Below, piece by piece: positions 57,387 through 64,000 of a stretch of 64,000 bases of DNA. The number at the start of each line of letters is the position of its first letter. Position 1 is the first letter of the stretch. Both the position numbers and the translations under genes were made by a program. The notes beneath the pieces are model-generated. The model was not told where the DNA came from and did no database searches. It saw only the letters and a list, made by a program, of their open reading frames with translations. This DNA comes from an uncultured Selenomonadales bacterium (lineage in GTDB: Bacteria > Bacillota > Negativicutes > Selenomonadales > Selenomonadaceae). Location of the stretch: positions 117,164 through 181,163 of the forward strand of contig CAMZHX010000003.1 in assembly GCA_947307055.1 (NCBI GenBank), written 5' to 3'.

Positions 57387-58025
57387 TTAACGCGCTACGG
57401 GTTCAAAAATAATTTGGTTATCCTTAATCATGGCGCGTTCAGCCTGACTGGCTTGGAATTCCTCATCGGGGGCACGCGCAATCAAATCGGCAATGCGAAT
57501 CTGCGCGGGCATAAGCCTATCAGCCACGACGCACGCCGTCTTATCACCGAAGGCTCCCGCGTGTACAAAACCTCTGCACGTCCCGCGAATGTCAATCGAG
57601 CCGCCCGCGATGACTTGCGCGCCCGGATTGACGTTGCCGCAAATCAATACCGAGCAATTCGCTTTGATTTCCTGCCCGCCGCGCACCGTATGATTTATAA
57701 CCATCATTTTTTGAGTCTCTTCGACGCTCGCCTTTACTTTAGGAGCTTTAGTCGAAGTGTCGCGCGATGGCGGCGCGAGATTCGGGCGTTTCAATTCCGT
57801 GCTGAAAAGCATCCCGTGCCTATGGAACATCTTGCGCAAAGTTTCGTTCTGTTCTTCGGCGAAGTAACCTTTCGGCACAAAAACTGTCGTCCCGCGAATA
57901 AAGAATCCGTCGCCCGATTGGAGCTTGTTCAAAAGATTGGCTTGCACGTCGTCGAAACTCGCGCCCTTTGCGAACGTCAGCTGCAAGCCGTATTTCAGCC
58001 CCTTAATCGTAACTATATCACCCAT
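57387..58025 (-). CDS. minC: Septum site-determining protein MinC, 212 aa
   Basis: Inhibitor of FtsZ polymerisation recruited by MinD. The N-terminal FtsZ-binding domain (residues 1-95, IKGLKYGLQLTFAKGASFD) is followed by a linker and the C-terminal beta-helix domain (NHTVRGGQEIKANCSVLICG, GNVNPGAQVIAGGSIDIRGT, GFVHAGAFGDKTACVVADRL) that binds MinD. Start ATG 58025 follows TAGGCGGTGA. It is the first gene of the min operon. Confidence 0.94.
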   Translation of the reverse strand: MGDIVTIKGLKYGLQLTFAKGASFDDVQANLLNKLQSGDGFFIRGTTVFVPKGYFAEEQNETLRKMFHRHGMLFSTELKRPNLAPPSRDTSTKAPKVKASVEETQKMMVINHTVRGGQEIKANCSVLICGNVNPGAQVIAGGSIDIRGTCRGFVHAGAFGDKTACVVADRLMPAQIRIADLIARAPDEEFQASQAERAMIKDNQIIFEPVAR

Positions 58026-58174
58026 TTTATCACCGCCTATGAAATAAAAATGATTCCTTTGGCATTATACACAAATTGTCCCCGCTTGCCAATATTTTTT
58101 ACAGATTTTTTTCAGCGATAAATTTCCACGATAAATATTTTGATAAGTTTCATTTATAAATTTCGGCGCAGCGA

Positions 58175-58203
58175 TTGACATTGCAATAAATAAAACCTAT
58201 AAT
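58175..58203 (+). promoter_or_regulatory. Consensus sigma-70-type promoter of the carboxyltransferase gene
   Basis: TTGACA (58175-58180), 17 bp, TATAAT (58198-58203), a perfect match to consensus, suggesting strong constitutive expression. Confidence 0.88.
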
Positions 58204-58243
58204 CGTTGCAAACGTTAGAAAAATTTTTTAGGAGGGTGTATTT

Positions 58244-59629
58244 ATGGCGAAACCGCTTCAAATTATGGAAACAGTATTGCGCGACGGTCATCAATCGCTG
58301 TTGGCAACTCGTATGCGTTATCGTCAAATGGAGCCGATGTTGGCAAGTCTGGACAAAATCGGCTATAAAGCTCTGGAGGCGTGGGGCGGCGCGACTTTCG
58401 ATAGTTGCCTTAGATTTTTGGACGAAGACCCTTGGGAACGCCTTAAGAATCTCAAAGCCAACCTCAAGAACACGCCGATTCAAATGCTCCTGCGCGGACA
58501 AAATCTTTTGGGCTACAACCACTATTCCAACGACGTTGTAGAAAAATTCGTTCAGCACGCCTCCATGCACGGCATTGGCGTCTTCCGCATTTTCGACGCC
58601 CTTAATGATGTCCGCAATTTGCGCGTTGCTATCAAAGCCGCGCTCGCTTGCCCAGAAAAACCCGAAGTTCAAGGTTGCCTCGTCTACACAATTAGCCCCG
58701 TTCATACTAATGAAATGTTCGTCGAGCTCGCTAAAGAACTTCAGGAAATGGGTTGTCATTCAGTTTGTATCAAGGATATGTCCGGCTTGCTCGCGCCCTA
58801 TGCCGCTGACGACCTCGTCAAGAAACTCAAAGCCGGTTTGGATATCCCCGTCGAACTCCATACGCATTGCACGTCCGGTTTTGGTCACGCCACCTACCTT
58901 AAAGCGATTGAGGCGGGCGTTGACATTGTCGACTGCGCGTTGAGCCCGTTCTCCAGCGACACTTCTCAACCTTGCACTGAAACTATCGTCGCTATGTTCA
59001 AAGGACATGAGCGCGACACCGGCCTTGACCGTCAAGCTATGACGCCCATTGCTAAACACTTCTTAGGCGTCAAGAAAGAGCTTATCGAAGAATTCGGGCT
59101 TAAGGGCTACTTCGATATTAACGTCAACGTTCTCGACTTCCAGATTCCCGGCGGTATGCTCTCCAACCTCGCTAACCAACTCAAAGAAGCCGGCATGGAA
59201 GATAAATATCAAGACCTGCTCGACGAAATGCCGCGTGTCCGCGCAGATGCCGGATACCCGCCGCTCGTCACGCCGTCAAGTCAAATCGTCGGCACGCAAG
59301 CCACTATGAACGTTATGGCGGGCGAACGTTATAAGCTCGTCCCGAATGAATTCAAAGATATGGTTCGCGGCAAATTCGGTCGCACGCCCGTACCTGTCGA
59401 CCGCGATTTCATTACAAAGACTCTCAAAGTCCCCGAAGACCAAATCATTGACGATTGCTCGGTCGAAGACGCTAAGGGCGAGACTTTCGCGCAATTCAAA
59501 GACGAACTCATTAACAAAGGCTTCCTCAACCCGACCGACGAGGACGTTTTGAGTTACGCGCTCTTCCCGCAAGTCGCTGAAGAATTCTTCAAGAAACATT
59601 ATAAGCAAGTCACCGCTTACAAGAGATAA
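58244..59629 (+). CDS. Oxaloacetate decarboxylase alpha / transcarboxylase 5S-type carboxyltransferase, 461 aa
   Basis: This subunit moves a carboxyl group between oxaloacetate/pyruvate and a biotin carrier. The start (METVLRDGHQSLLATRM) has the metal-binding Asp of the DRDxHQS family box. Further landmarks are EAWGGATFDSCLRFL, LLRGQNLLGY, the carboxylated-lysine region VCIKDMSGLL, metal histidines in ELHTHCTSG, and the C-terminal PYC_OADA part (GTPVPVDRDF-like and the helical tail). There is no biotinyl domain (no MKM at the end), so a separate biotin protein must partner it, as in the 5S subunit of transcarboxylase or free-standing OadA. It fits succinate/propionate metabolism of Negativicutes. 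Start ATG 58244 follows GGAGGG. Confidence 0.88.
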   Translation: MAKPLQIMETVLRDGHQSLLATRMRYRQMEPMLASLDKIGYKALEAWGGATFDSCLRFLDEDPWERLKNLKANLKNTPIQMLLRGQNLLGYNHYSNDVVEKFVQHASMHGIGVFRIFDALNDVRNLRVAIKAALACPEKPEVQGCLVYTISPVHTNEMFVELAKELQEMGCHSVCIKDMSGLLAPYAADDLVKKLKAGLDIPVELHTHCTSGFGHATYLKAIEAGVDIVDCALSPFSSDTSQPCTETIVAMFKGHERDTGLDRQAMTPIAKHFLGVKKELIEEFGLKGYFDINVNVLDFQIPGGMLSNLANQLKEAGMEDKYQDLLDEMPRVRADAGYPPLVTPSSQIVGTQATMNVMAGERYKLVPNEFKDMVRGKFGRTPVPVDRDFITKTLKVPEDQIIDDCSVEDAKGETFAQFKDELINKGFLNPTDEDVLSYALFPQVAEEFFKKHYKQVTAYKR

Positions 59630-59662
59630 GGTTGTTAGGTGGATAGGTTGTTAGGTGAATAG
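59629..59662. repeat. Octamer tandem repeat patch after the carboxyltransferase stop codon
   Basis: AGGTTGTT, AGGTGGAT, AGGTTGTT, AGGTGAAT: four 8-bp units starting at the last base of the stop codon. Related to the patch at 21865-21918, which contains both GGTGGATA and the inverse CCTAACAA. Confidence 0.7.
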
Positions 59663-59668
59663 AAAATT

Positions 59669-59695
59669 CCCGTCGAACAGCTCGGCGGGTTTTTT
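59669..59695 (+). terminator. Rho-independent terminator of the carboxyltransferase gene
   Basis: CCCGTCGA pairs with TCGGCGGG, followed by T6. Confidence 0.82.
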
Positions 59696-59722
59696 CATTA
59701 CGCATTACGCATCACGAATTGC
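59696..59722. repeat. Heptamer tandem repeat patch (ATTACGC type) at a gene's stop codon
   Basis: ATTACGC, ATTACGC, ATCACGA, ATTGC. On the minus strand it encodes the last residues AIRDA and the TAA stop of the oxidoreductase, so the end of that gene is made of repeat sequence. Confidence 0.75.
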
Positions 59723-60661
59723 TTTCATGACGTTTAGGGAAGTTTGCAAGCCGACTTCGACCGCCGAATAATTTTTTTGCTCGAAAATCTCGCCGAAGTC
59801 AACGAACTCCTGAACCATGCGGTGATTAAATTTGTTCAGCGAAAATTTTTGAACGTCCCGACCGCGAATAGCCAAATCAAATGAGCTAAGCTCGTTAGGC
59901 GTGCCGTGCGCTAAAATATATCCGCAGTCGCCCTGAATCATTATAAAAGACGGACTGCCCGAATCTTTCGCGGCAACGCATTGCGCTAAAAAATTTTCGT
60001 ACTCAAGGGTAACAATGCCGCTCGTGTCAACGCCATTGAAACCGCGATTGGCAACGTAGGAAACTTTCTGCGGCAAGCCGAATAGCCCGATAACAAAGTT
60101 CAAGTTGTAAATGTTGATGTCCATGAGCGCGCCGCCGTCAAATTTCGGGTCGAAGGACGGCGAAACTTCTCCGCGCTTGTAAGCGTCGTAGCGGCTCGAA
60201 TATTGCGAGAAATTGCATTGCACAAGCTTAATCGCGCCGATTTTGTTCAGCGCGTCGCGAATCGCATAAAAATTTTGTTGGTGCAACGTCGTAATCGCCT
60301 CGAATAAGTAAAGCTTCCGACTCCGCGCAAGGTCGATAAGTTCTTGAGCCTGCGCGGCGGTCGTCGTGAATGGCTTTTCAAGGATAACATTTTTGTCGGC
60401 GGCGAGGCATTTTTTAGCGTACTCGTAATGGACGCTGTTGACCAGGCCGACGTAAACAAAATCAATCGCGCTGTCGTTCAGAATGTCATCAAGATTCGTC
60501 GTGAAGGTTTCGACGTTGAACTTTTCGGCGAGCGGGGCGGCTTTATCGCGGCTATGCGGTCGCGCCCAAATGCTCTTGACTAAAAATTTCCCGGACGCTT
60601 GAATTGCGCTGATTGCCTCCGGAATAATTTTGCCGGTGCCCAAAATCGCAATGCTAATCAT
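59705..60661 (-). CDS. Gfo/Idh/MocA-family NAD(P)-dependent oxidoreductase, 318 aa
   Basis: The N-terminal Rossmann domain shows SIAILGTGKIIPEAISAI, and EKPFTTTAAQAQEL carries the catalytic Lys region typical of Gfo/Idh/MocA enzymes. The C-terminal domain follows with a DGGALMDINIYNLNFVIGLFG motif. The substrate is probably a sugar or polyol derivative and is not identifiable. I place the start at ATG 60661 with GGGAG 8 bases upstream; a GTG three codons earlier overlaps the ribosome binding site. The last residues come from a heptamer repeat. Confidence 0.87.
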   Translation of the reverse strand: MISIAILGTGKIIPEAISAIQASGKFLVKSIWARPHSRDKAAPLAEKFNVETFTTNLDDILNDSAIDFVYVGLVNSVHYEYAKKCLAADKNVILEKPFTTTAAQAQELIDLARSRKLYLFEAITTLHQQNFYAIRDALNKIGAIKLVQCNFSQYSSRYDAYKRGEVSPSFDPKFDGGALMDINIYNLNFVIGLFGLPQKVSYVANRGFNGVDTSGIVTLEYENFLAQCVAAKDSGSPSFIMIQGDCGYILAHGTPNELSSFDLAIRGRDVQKFSLNKFNHRMVQEFVDFGEIFEQKNYSAVEVGLQTSLNVMKAIRDA

Positions 60662-60729
60662 CAAAATCACTCCCGCAAATGTTTTTACTGCGCGGCTTTG
60701 AAAATTCCTGCGCGTGTGCTAAAATTTTA

Positions 60730-60877
60730 AGGGAAAAGGGGTAAGGGAAAAGGGAAAAGCAAGTTTGAAAGGAAAAAGTTTTATCTCTACTTTTCTCATT
60801 TCCCATTTCCCATTTCCCATTTCCCATTTCCCTTTCCCCTTTCCCCATTTCCCTTTCCCCATTTCCCTTTCCCCTTA
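60730..60877. repeat. Large heptamer repeat region (GGGAAAA / CATTTCC types), inverted arms
   Basis: The left arm has GGGAAAA, GGGGTAA, GGGAAAA, GGGAAAA (60731-60758). The right arm has CATTTCC repeated four or more times and then alternating CCTTTCC and CCATTTC units to 60877. The arms are purine- and pyrimidine-rich and can pair partly. The region separates two divergent genes and must contain or overlap both promoters or 5' leaders. Confidence 0.8.
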
Positions 60878-60893
60878 CAAAGGAGTGAACGCT

Positions 60894-61313
60894 TTGCACA
60901 AGCCGACGCAAGAACAAATCATAAAATTTTACCACGAAAACACCGTTATAGATTTTCTAGAAATAGAAATCGTGCCGACCCCAGACGGCGAAGCCCGCTT
61001 GGAACTTTGCGCCGATAGCCGCCACGCAAATTTATATTCTATGGCTCACGGCGGAGTTTTAACCACTATGGCCGATACCGCTATGGGCGCAAAATGCCTC
61101 GCGCTCAATAAAAAGGTCGTCACCATTTCTTTGAATATCGAATTCATGCACGCCGTTATGACGAATACCCCGCGCATTTTCACCGACGCGACCGTTTTGC
61201 ACGATGGCAGAAAAACTATGGTCTGCGAATGTAAAATCATTGACGCTAAAGGCAAACTCTACGCCAAAGCCACCGCGACTTTTTTTGTTATCGGTCATTT
61301 GATTGAAGATTAA
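60894..61313 (+). CDS. PaaI-type hotdog-fold thioesterase, 139 aa
   Basis: The protein matches small acyl-CoA thioesterases: the active-site loop MAHGGVLTTMADTAMG and beta-strand region VVTISLNIEFMHAV, with DATVLHDGRKTMVCECKII and KLYAKATATFFVI closing the fold. I place the start at TTG 60894 because AAAGGAG lies 7-8 bases upstream and LHKPTQEQIIKFY begins the fold; the in-frame ATG at 60765 would only add a peptide translated from the heptamer repeat (SHFPFPISHFPFP). The natural acyl substrate is unknown. Confidence 0.85.
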   Translation: MHKPTQEQIIKFYHENTVIDFLEIEIVPTPDGEARLELCADSRHANLYSMAHGGVLTTMADTAMGAKCLALNKKVVTISLNIEFMHAVMTNTPRIFTDATVLHDGRKTMVCECKIIDAKGKLYAKATATFFVIGHLIED

Positions 61314-61389
61314 CTAACTTCTTAGCCGCTCAAAGAGAAATTTAATCCTCGCGCCGTAAACTTGAAGAAAAATTCGGGAGGTCTTTACC

Positions 61390-62217
61390 ATGATAAATAA
61401 ATTCAAACTACTCGGAGTGTTGCTGGCGATAATTTTGCTTGCGGCAAGCTCTAAGGTCAACGCCGAAACTAATTGGCATACGAACACGATTCAAGCAATA
61501 GGAATGGGCGTAACGAATCCCGCCCTAGCAAGGACGCCCGCGCATGGCGTGATGTTGGCTCGGCAAGCCGCGATAGCTGATGCTTATCGGCATTTGGCGG
61601 AGGCAATTAACGGCGTGCAGGTCGATTCCGAAACGACCGTAGAGCAAATGATGTTGACTTCCGACGTTATCAGGACGAGAGTTAGCGCAATCGTGAAAAG
61701 TGCGGTGATAGTTTCGGAGGGCGAACTTTCCGGCGGCGGCTACTCCGTCACTATGGAAATCCCAATGTTCGGCGGACATAGCAGCCTTGCAGAAACCGTC
61801 ATTGAACGCCCCGTCAATATTGAGCCCTTCCCGACGCCCGCGCCCGATTATCGCCCGCCCATTACTGAAACTCGTCCGAGCTACGACGGCGGCTATACCG
61901 GGCTTATCGTCGATTGCAGGGGAATTGGTTATCTCAATCCCGTTATGAGCCCCGTGATTAAAGACGTGACCGGACAAAAAATTTACGGGCATAAGAATCT
62001 TGACTACGACAGGATTATTCGCGAGGGCATGGCGACTTATGCGCGTGATATGAGCGAGGCCGGCCGCGCAGGTGCCAAGCCGTTGGTTGTTCAAGCCGTT
62101 TACCTTGACGACCACAACGCTAATCCAGTGCTCAGCGCGGAGGACGCCGACTTTGTGCTTTATCAGAATAAGCAATCCCATTTCCTCGACAATATCGCCG
62201 TCGTATTCCTCTATTGA
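61390..62217 (+). CDS. Secreted LPP20-like protein, 275 aa
   Basis: Signal peptide MINKFKLLGVLLAIILLAAS, cleavage near VNA-ETN. The following region (ARTPAHGVMLARQAAIADAYRHLAEAINGVQVD to VSEGELSGGGYSVTMEIPMFG) is the LPP20-like pattern of envelope proteins. A Pro-rich linker (PFPTPAPDYRPPITETRP) leads to a C-terminal domain of about 100 residues (GLIVDCRGIGYLNPVMSPVIKD). There is no lipobox Cys. Function unknown; a periplasmic or outer-membrane-associated role is likely. Start ATG 61390 follows GGGAGGTC. Confidence 0.75.
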   Translation: MINKFKLLGVLLAIILLAASSKVNAETNWHTNTIQAIGMGVTNPALARTPAHGVMLARQAAIADAYRHLAEAINGVQVDSETTVEQMMLTSDVIRTRVSAIVKSAVIVSEGELSGGGYSVTMEIPMFGGHSSLAETVIERPVNIEPFPTPAPDYRPPITETRPSYDGGYTGLIVDCRGIGYLNPVMSPVIKDVTGQKIYGHKNLDYDRIIREGMATYARDMSEAGRAGAKPLVVQAVYLDDHNANPVLSAEDADFVLYQNKQSHFLDNIAVVFLY

Positions 62218-62240
62218 AATTTTTTAGAGACTAGTTTGTT

Positions 62241-63251
62241 TTAATAGTTTTCCCAATCGTCGGCGATATGTTTGCCGATAATTGTTTTAATTTTGTCGAT
62301 AGGGAAGGGCGCGTCGGCCTCGTCGAAGTAGCCGATTTCGACAATCTTCGCCTGCGCAACGTCGTTATTTCTCCCGACCGGCACGTCGACGACATCACCA
62401 ACTGCAAGCGTTTCGTCTTCAGCGCGGTAGGTGTAGGATTTGTAACTGCCTTTGAATTGCACTTTGCAGAAAATGTACTTGCCTTGCAAATCTTTTTCAG
62501 GTTCGGCGAGCGGCGCGAAAATCTCGGCGGACAAATCGCTAGCGAAATTTTTAATCACGTCGATAAATTTCGTCAAGCCGGGCAAGCAACTTTCGCTGTA
62601 AACCGCGTCGATATTTTCAATCGAGCCGTCATGGCGCACGAGCTCGATTTTTATTTTGGGCATTGCCAATTCGTTAAACTCTTGAACTTCGAGACCGTCA
62701 AAAAAATTCTGCGCGGCGTCGAAAAGTTTTTCTTCGACCAGCGTAATGTCGTAAGTGTGCTTTGAAACTTTTTTATCGAGCGTCAAAATTTTCTCGCGGC
62801 GGTCAAGCGTCAAATTCTCCGAAATTTCGTAGCCGATTGCCGATTCGCGATTATAATTCAACGTCACCTTTTCGAGCCGCTTGCGATTGACGAATTGCAA
62901 TTCGGGGATAAGCTTGTCGAGCCAATCCAAAAATTTTTCCCAATTCTCCGGATAAGCATTAGAGCCGTGCCCATGATAAATTTTCCTGCCCCATTTGTAA
63001 ATCAATTCCCATTGCGTGCCATCCAAGATATCGGCATTACAAAAATCTGTTTTCCACGAGAAAATATTCAGCGCGTCGAGCTCGGCAACCCATTCGCTAG
63101 AGACTTCGACGGCGCGAGCACTTTTTTTATCAACGTCGTTTAAGCCGTTGCGCAAAATTTTGTAGGAAGAATTTTTCGTCCCGATTGAAACTTCGACCGT
63201 CTTATAACCTTCCCAAACATTGCCGACCGTAAATTTTATGTGCTTTATCAT
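62241..63251 (-). CDS. Protein of unknown function with small C-terminal beta-barrel, 336 aa
   Basis: No signal peptide. The N-terminal 120 residues (VSIGTKNSSYKILRNG, WELIYKWGRKIYHGHG) resemble uncharacterised domains that handle small charged ligands, but I do not recognise a family. The last 70 residues (CKVQFKGSYKSYTYRAEDETLAVGDVVDVP to AKIVEIGYF) look like a compact beta-barrel found at the end of several Firmicute proteins. It overlaps the SIMPL-domain gene by 4 bp (ATGA), so the two are translationally coupled. Confidence 0.7.
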   Translation of the reverse strand: MIKHIKFTVGNVWEGYKTVEVSIGTKNSSYKILRNGLNDVDKKSARAVEVSSEWVAELDALNIFSWKTDFCNADILDGTQWELIYKWGRKIYHGHGSNAYPENWEKFLDWLDKLIPELQFVNRKRLEKVTLNYNRESAIGYEISENLTLDRREKILTLDKKVSKHTYDITLVEEKLFDAAQNFFDGLEVQEFNELAMPKIKIELVRHDGSIENIDAVYSESCLPGLTKFIDVIKNFASDLSAEIFAPLAEPEKDLQGKYIFCKVQFKGSYKSYTYRAEDETLAVGDVVDVPVGRNNDVAQAKIVEIGYFDEADAPFPIDKIKTIIGKHIADDWENY

Positions 63252-63916
63252 GGCTCAATCTCCCAGAAAAATTCCACTGTGTCGGCGGCTTTAATCTCTT
63301 CGGGTTGGAAGTCGAACGAATTTTCTTGTTCGGTCGGTTCGTATTTGGCGCAGAGAATTTCTTCTTGACGGATTTCAATTTCGCTCCACGAATAATTTAT
63401 ATTAACGAGCCTGCCGAGTTTGACATTTGACGCCGCGCAGAGGATTTCAGCTTTGCGGCGGGCGTCGCGAGCGGCAGATTTCAAAATTTCGTCGTTGAAG
63501 GCGTCGGTATCCTTAATCGTGAACGCAATCGAAATTTTCGGCTGCGACAGGCAAGCGGCTATCGTATCAATCGCCTTGTTGAGTTTTTTGTTATTGAAGT
63601 CGAAAACGAGCTTGAGGTCGTGACGGCACTCGAACGCGCTAAAAACTTGGCGGTAACGCGTCGACTTGCCGTCTTTGTATTCCTCGTTCTCGTAAATCGC
63701 ACGGACATTAAAATTAGTCGTCTTGAGGTCGTCGCCCTTGAAGCCCGCTGAAATAATCGCCTCGCGGAGCATTTCGATTTGCTGACTGCCGATTTTCATC
63801 GCGGCGGAGTATTCTTTATTTTGCGCGGTCAAAGTCAGCGACAAAACGACTTGGTCGGGAGCTTGTTCGGCGTGACCTATGCCCTTGATATGAATCGTGC
63901 CTTTTTCTTCTGACAT
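63248..63916 (-). CDS. SIMPL domain (DUF541) protein, 222 aa
   Basis: The sequence starts GTIHIKGIGHAEQAPDQVVLSLTLTAQNKEYSAAM and includes LKTTNFNVRAIYENEEYKDGKSTRYRQVFSAFE, both typical of SIMPL/DUF541 proteins, here without a signal peptide (cytoplasmic version). A helix with SAARDARRKAEILCAASNVKLGRLVNI follows. Family function is poorly known. Start ATG 63916 follows AAGGAGG. Upstream (63917-64000) I see only the ribosome binding site and AT-rich sequence. Confidence 0.85.
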   Translation of the reverse strand: MSEEKGTIHIKGIGHAEQAPDQVVLSLTLTAQNKEYSAAMKIGSQQIEMLREAIISAGFKGDDLKTTNFNVRAIYENEEYKDGKSTRYRQVFSAFECRHDLKLVFDFNNKKLNKAIDTIAACLSQPKISIAFTIKDTDAFNDEILKSAARDARRKAEILCAASNVKLGRLVNINYSWSEIEIRQEEILCAKYEPTEQENSFDFQPEEIKAADTVEFFWEIEP

Positions 63917-64000
63917 AAAAATTTCCTCCTTAAAATTTTCTTGCCCTTAGAATTAGTGTTCATAAACGATTAAGCAAAGTGTGAATATGAGAAATCTTAA

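Noticed and set aside
60797..60877. Repeated CATTTCC units considered as a CRISPR array
   Set aside because: Units are 7 bp, contiguous and degenerate, with no spacers and no cas genes nearby.
60765..60893. N-terminal extension of the thioesterase starting at ATG 60765
   Set aside because: The extension is translated from the heptamer repeat, while a TTG at 60894 has a proper AAAGGAG ribosome binding site and starts the hotdog fold.

Overview
The window looks like a chromosome segment of an anaerobic diderm Firmicute, most likely Negativicutes (Selenomonadales-like). The reasons are outer-membrane systems (two-partner secretion, an RND efflux pump, a LktA-type giant adhesin) alongside Firmicute-style ribosome binding sites, a minCDE cluster and a free-standing biotin-independent carboxyltransferase gene of the oxaloacetate decarboxylase/transcarboxylase type. 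This placement is inference; no rRNA gene is present.

Layout. 1-2376 (minus): a decayed MATE transporter fused in frame to the middle of a non-ribosomal peptide synthetase, with one frameshift and one nonsense codon. 2431-21846 (minus): a giant filamentous adhesin (TpsA, LktA type) of about 6,010 codons when reconstructed. It is broken by two frameshifts, one nonsense codon and an IS110-family element (6412-7799) whose precise removal restores the frame. The intact outer-membrane partner TpsB (21918-23576) lies just upstream. 23812-25943 (minus): a radical SAM/SPASM peptide maturase with two GG-leader precursor-like genes, one only 52 aa long. 26188-37920 (plus): a small YbjN-like protein and a 3,734-aa RTX-type secreted protein. 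38045-46797 (plus): a family of Tat-exported hydrolases, namely one YtcJ-like amidohydrolase, four type-B carboxylesterases (one with a nonsense codon) and a deletion remnant of a second amidohydrolase. 46879-51663 (plus): two paralogous membrane proteins, two secreted proteins and three more GG-leader genes. 51783-56138 (plus): an RND efflux adaptor and pump. 56285-58025 (minus): minC-minD-minE. 58244-63916: carboxyltransferase, Gfo/Idh/MocA oxidoreductase, hotdog thioesterase, LPP20-like secreted protein, an unknown protein and a SIMPL-domain protein.

Three threads stand out. First, five GG-leader genes or remnants in two separate loci share one promoter design (TGTAAC, exactly 18 bp, TATAAA/T) and their products share leader and tail motifs, which suggests a coordinated family of secreted, possibly modified peptides served by the SPASM maturase. 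Second, degenerate 7-bp (sometimes 8-bp) tandem repeats occur at nine places, both between genes and in frame inside the giant adhesin, and often touch stop codons or form hairpins. Third, the leader of the IS110 element folds like an IS621-type bridge RNA, and its proposed target-guide loop carries an 8-nt match to the actual insertion site across the CT core.

Several genes are broken by single lesions, so some damage could be assembly or sequencing error; the neighbouring 11.2-kb RTX gene is uninterrupted.
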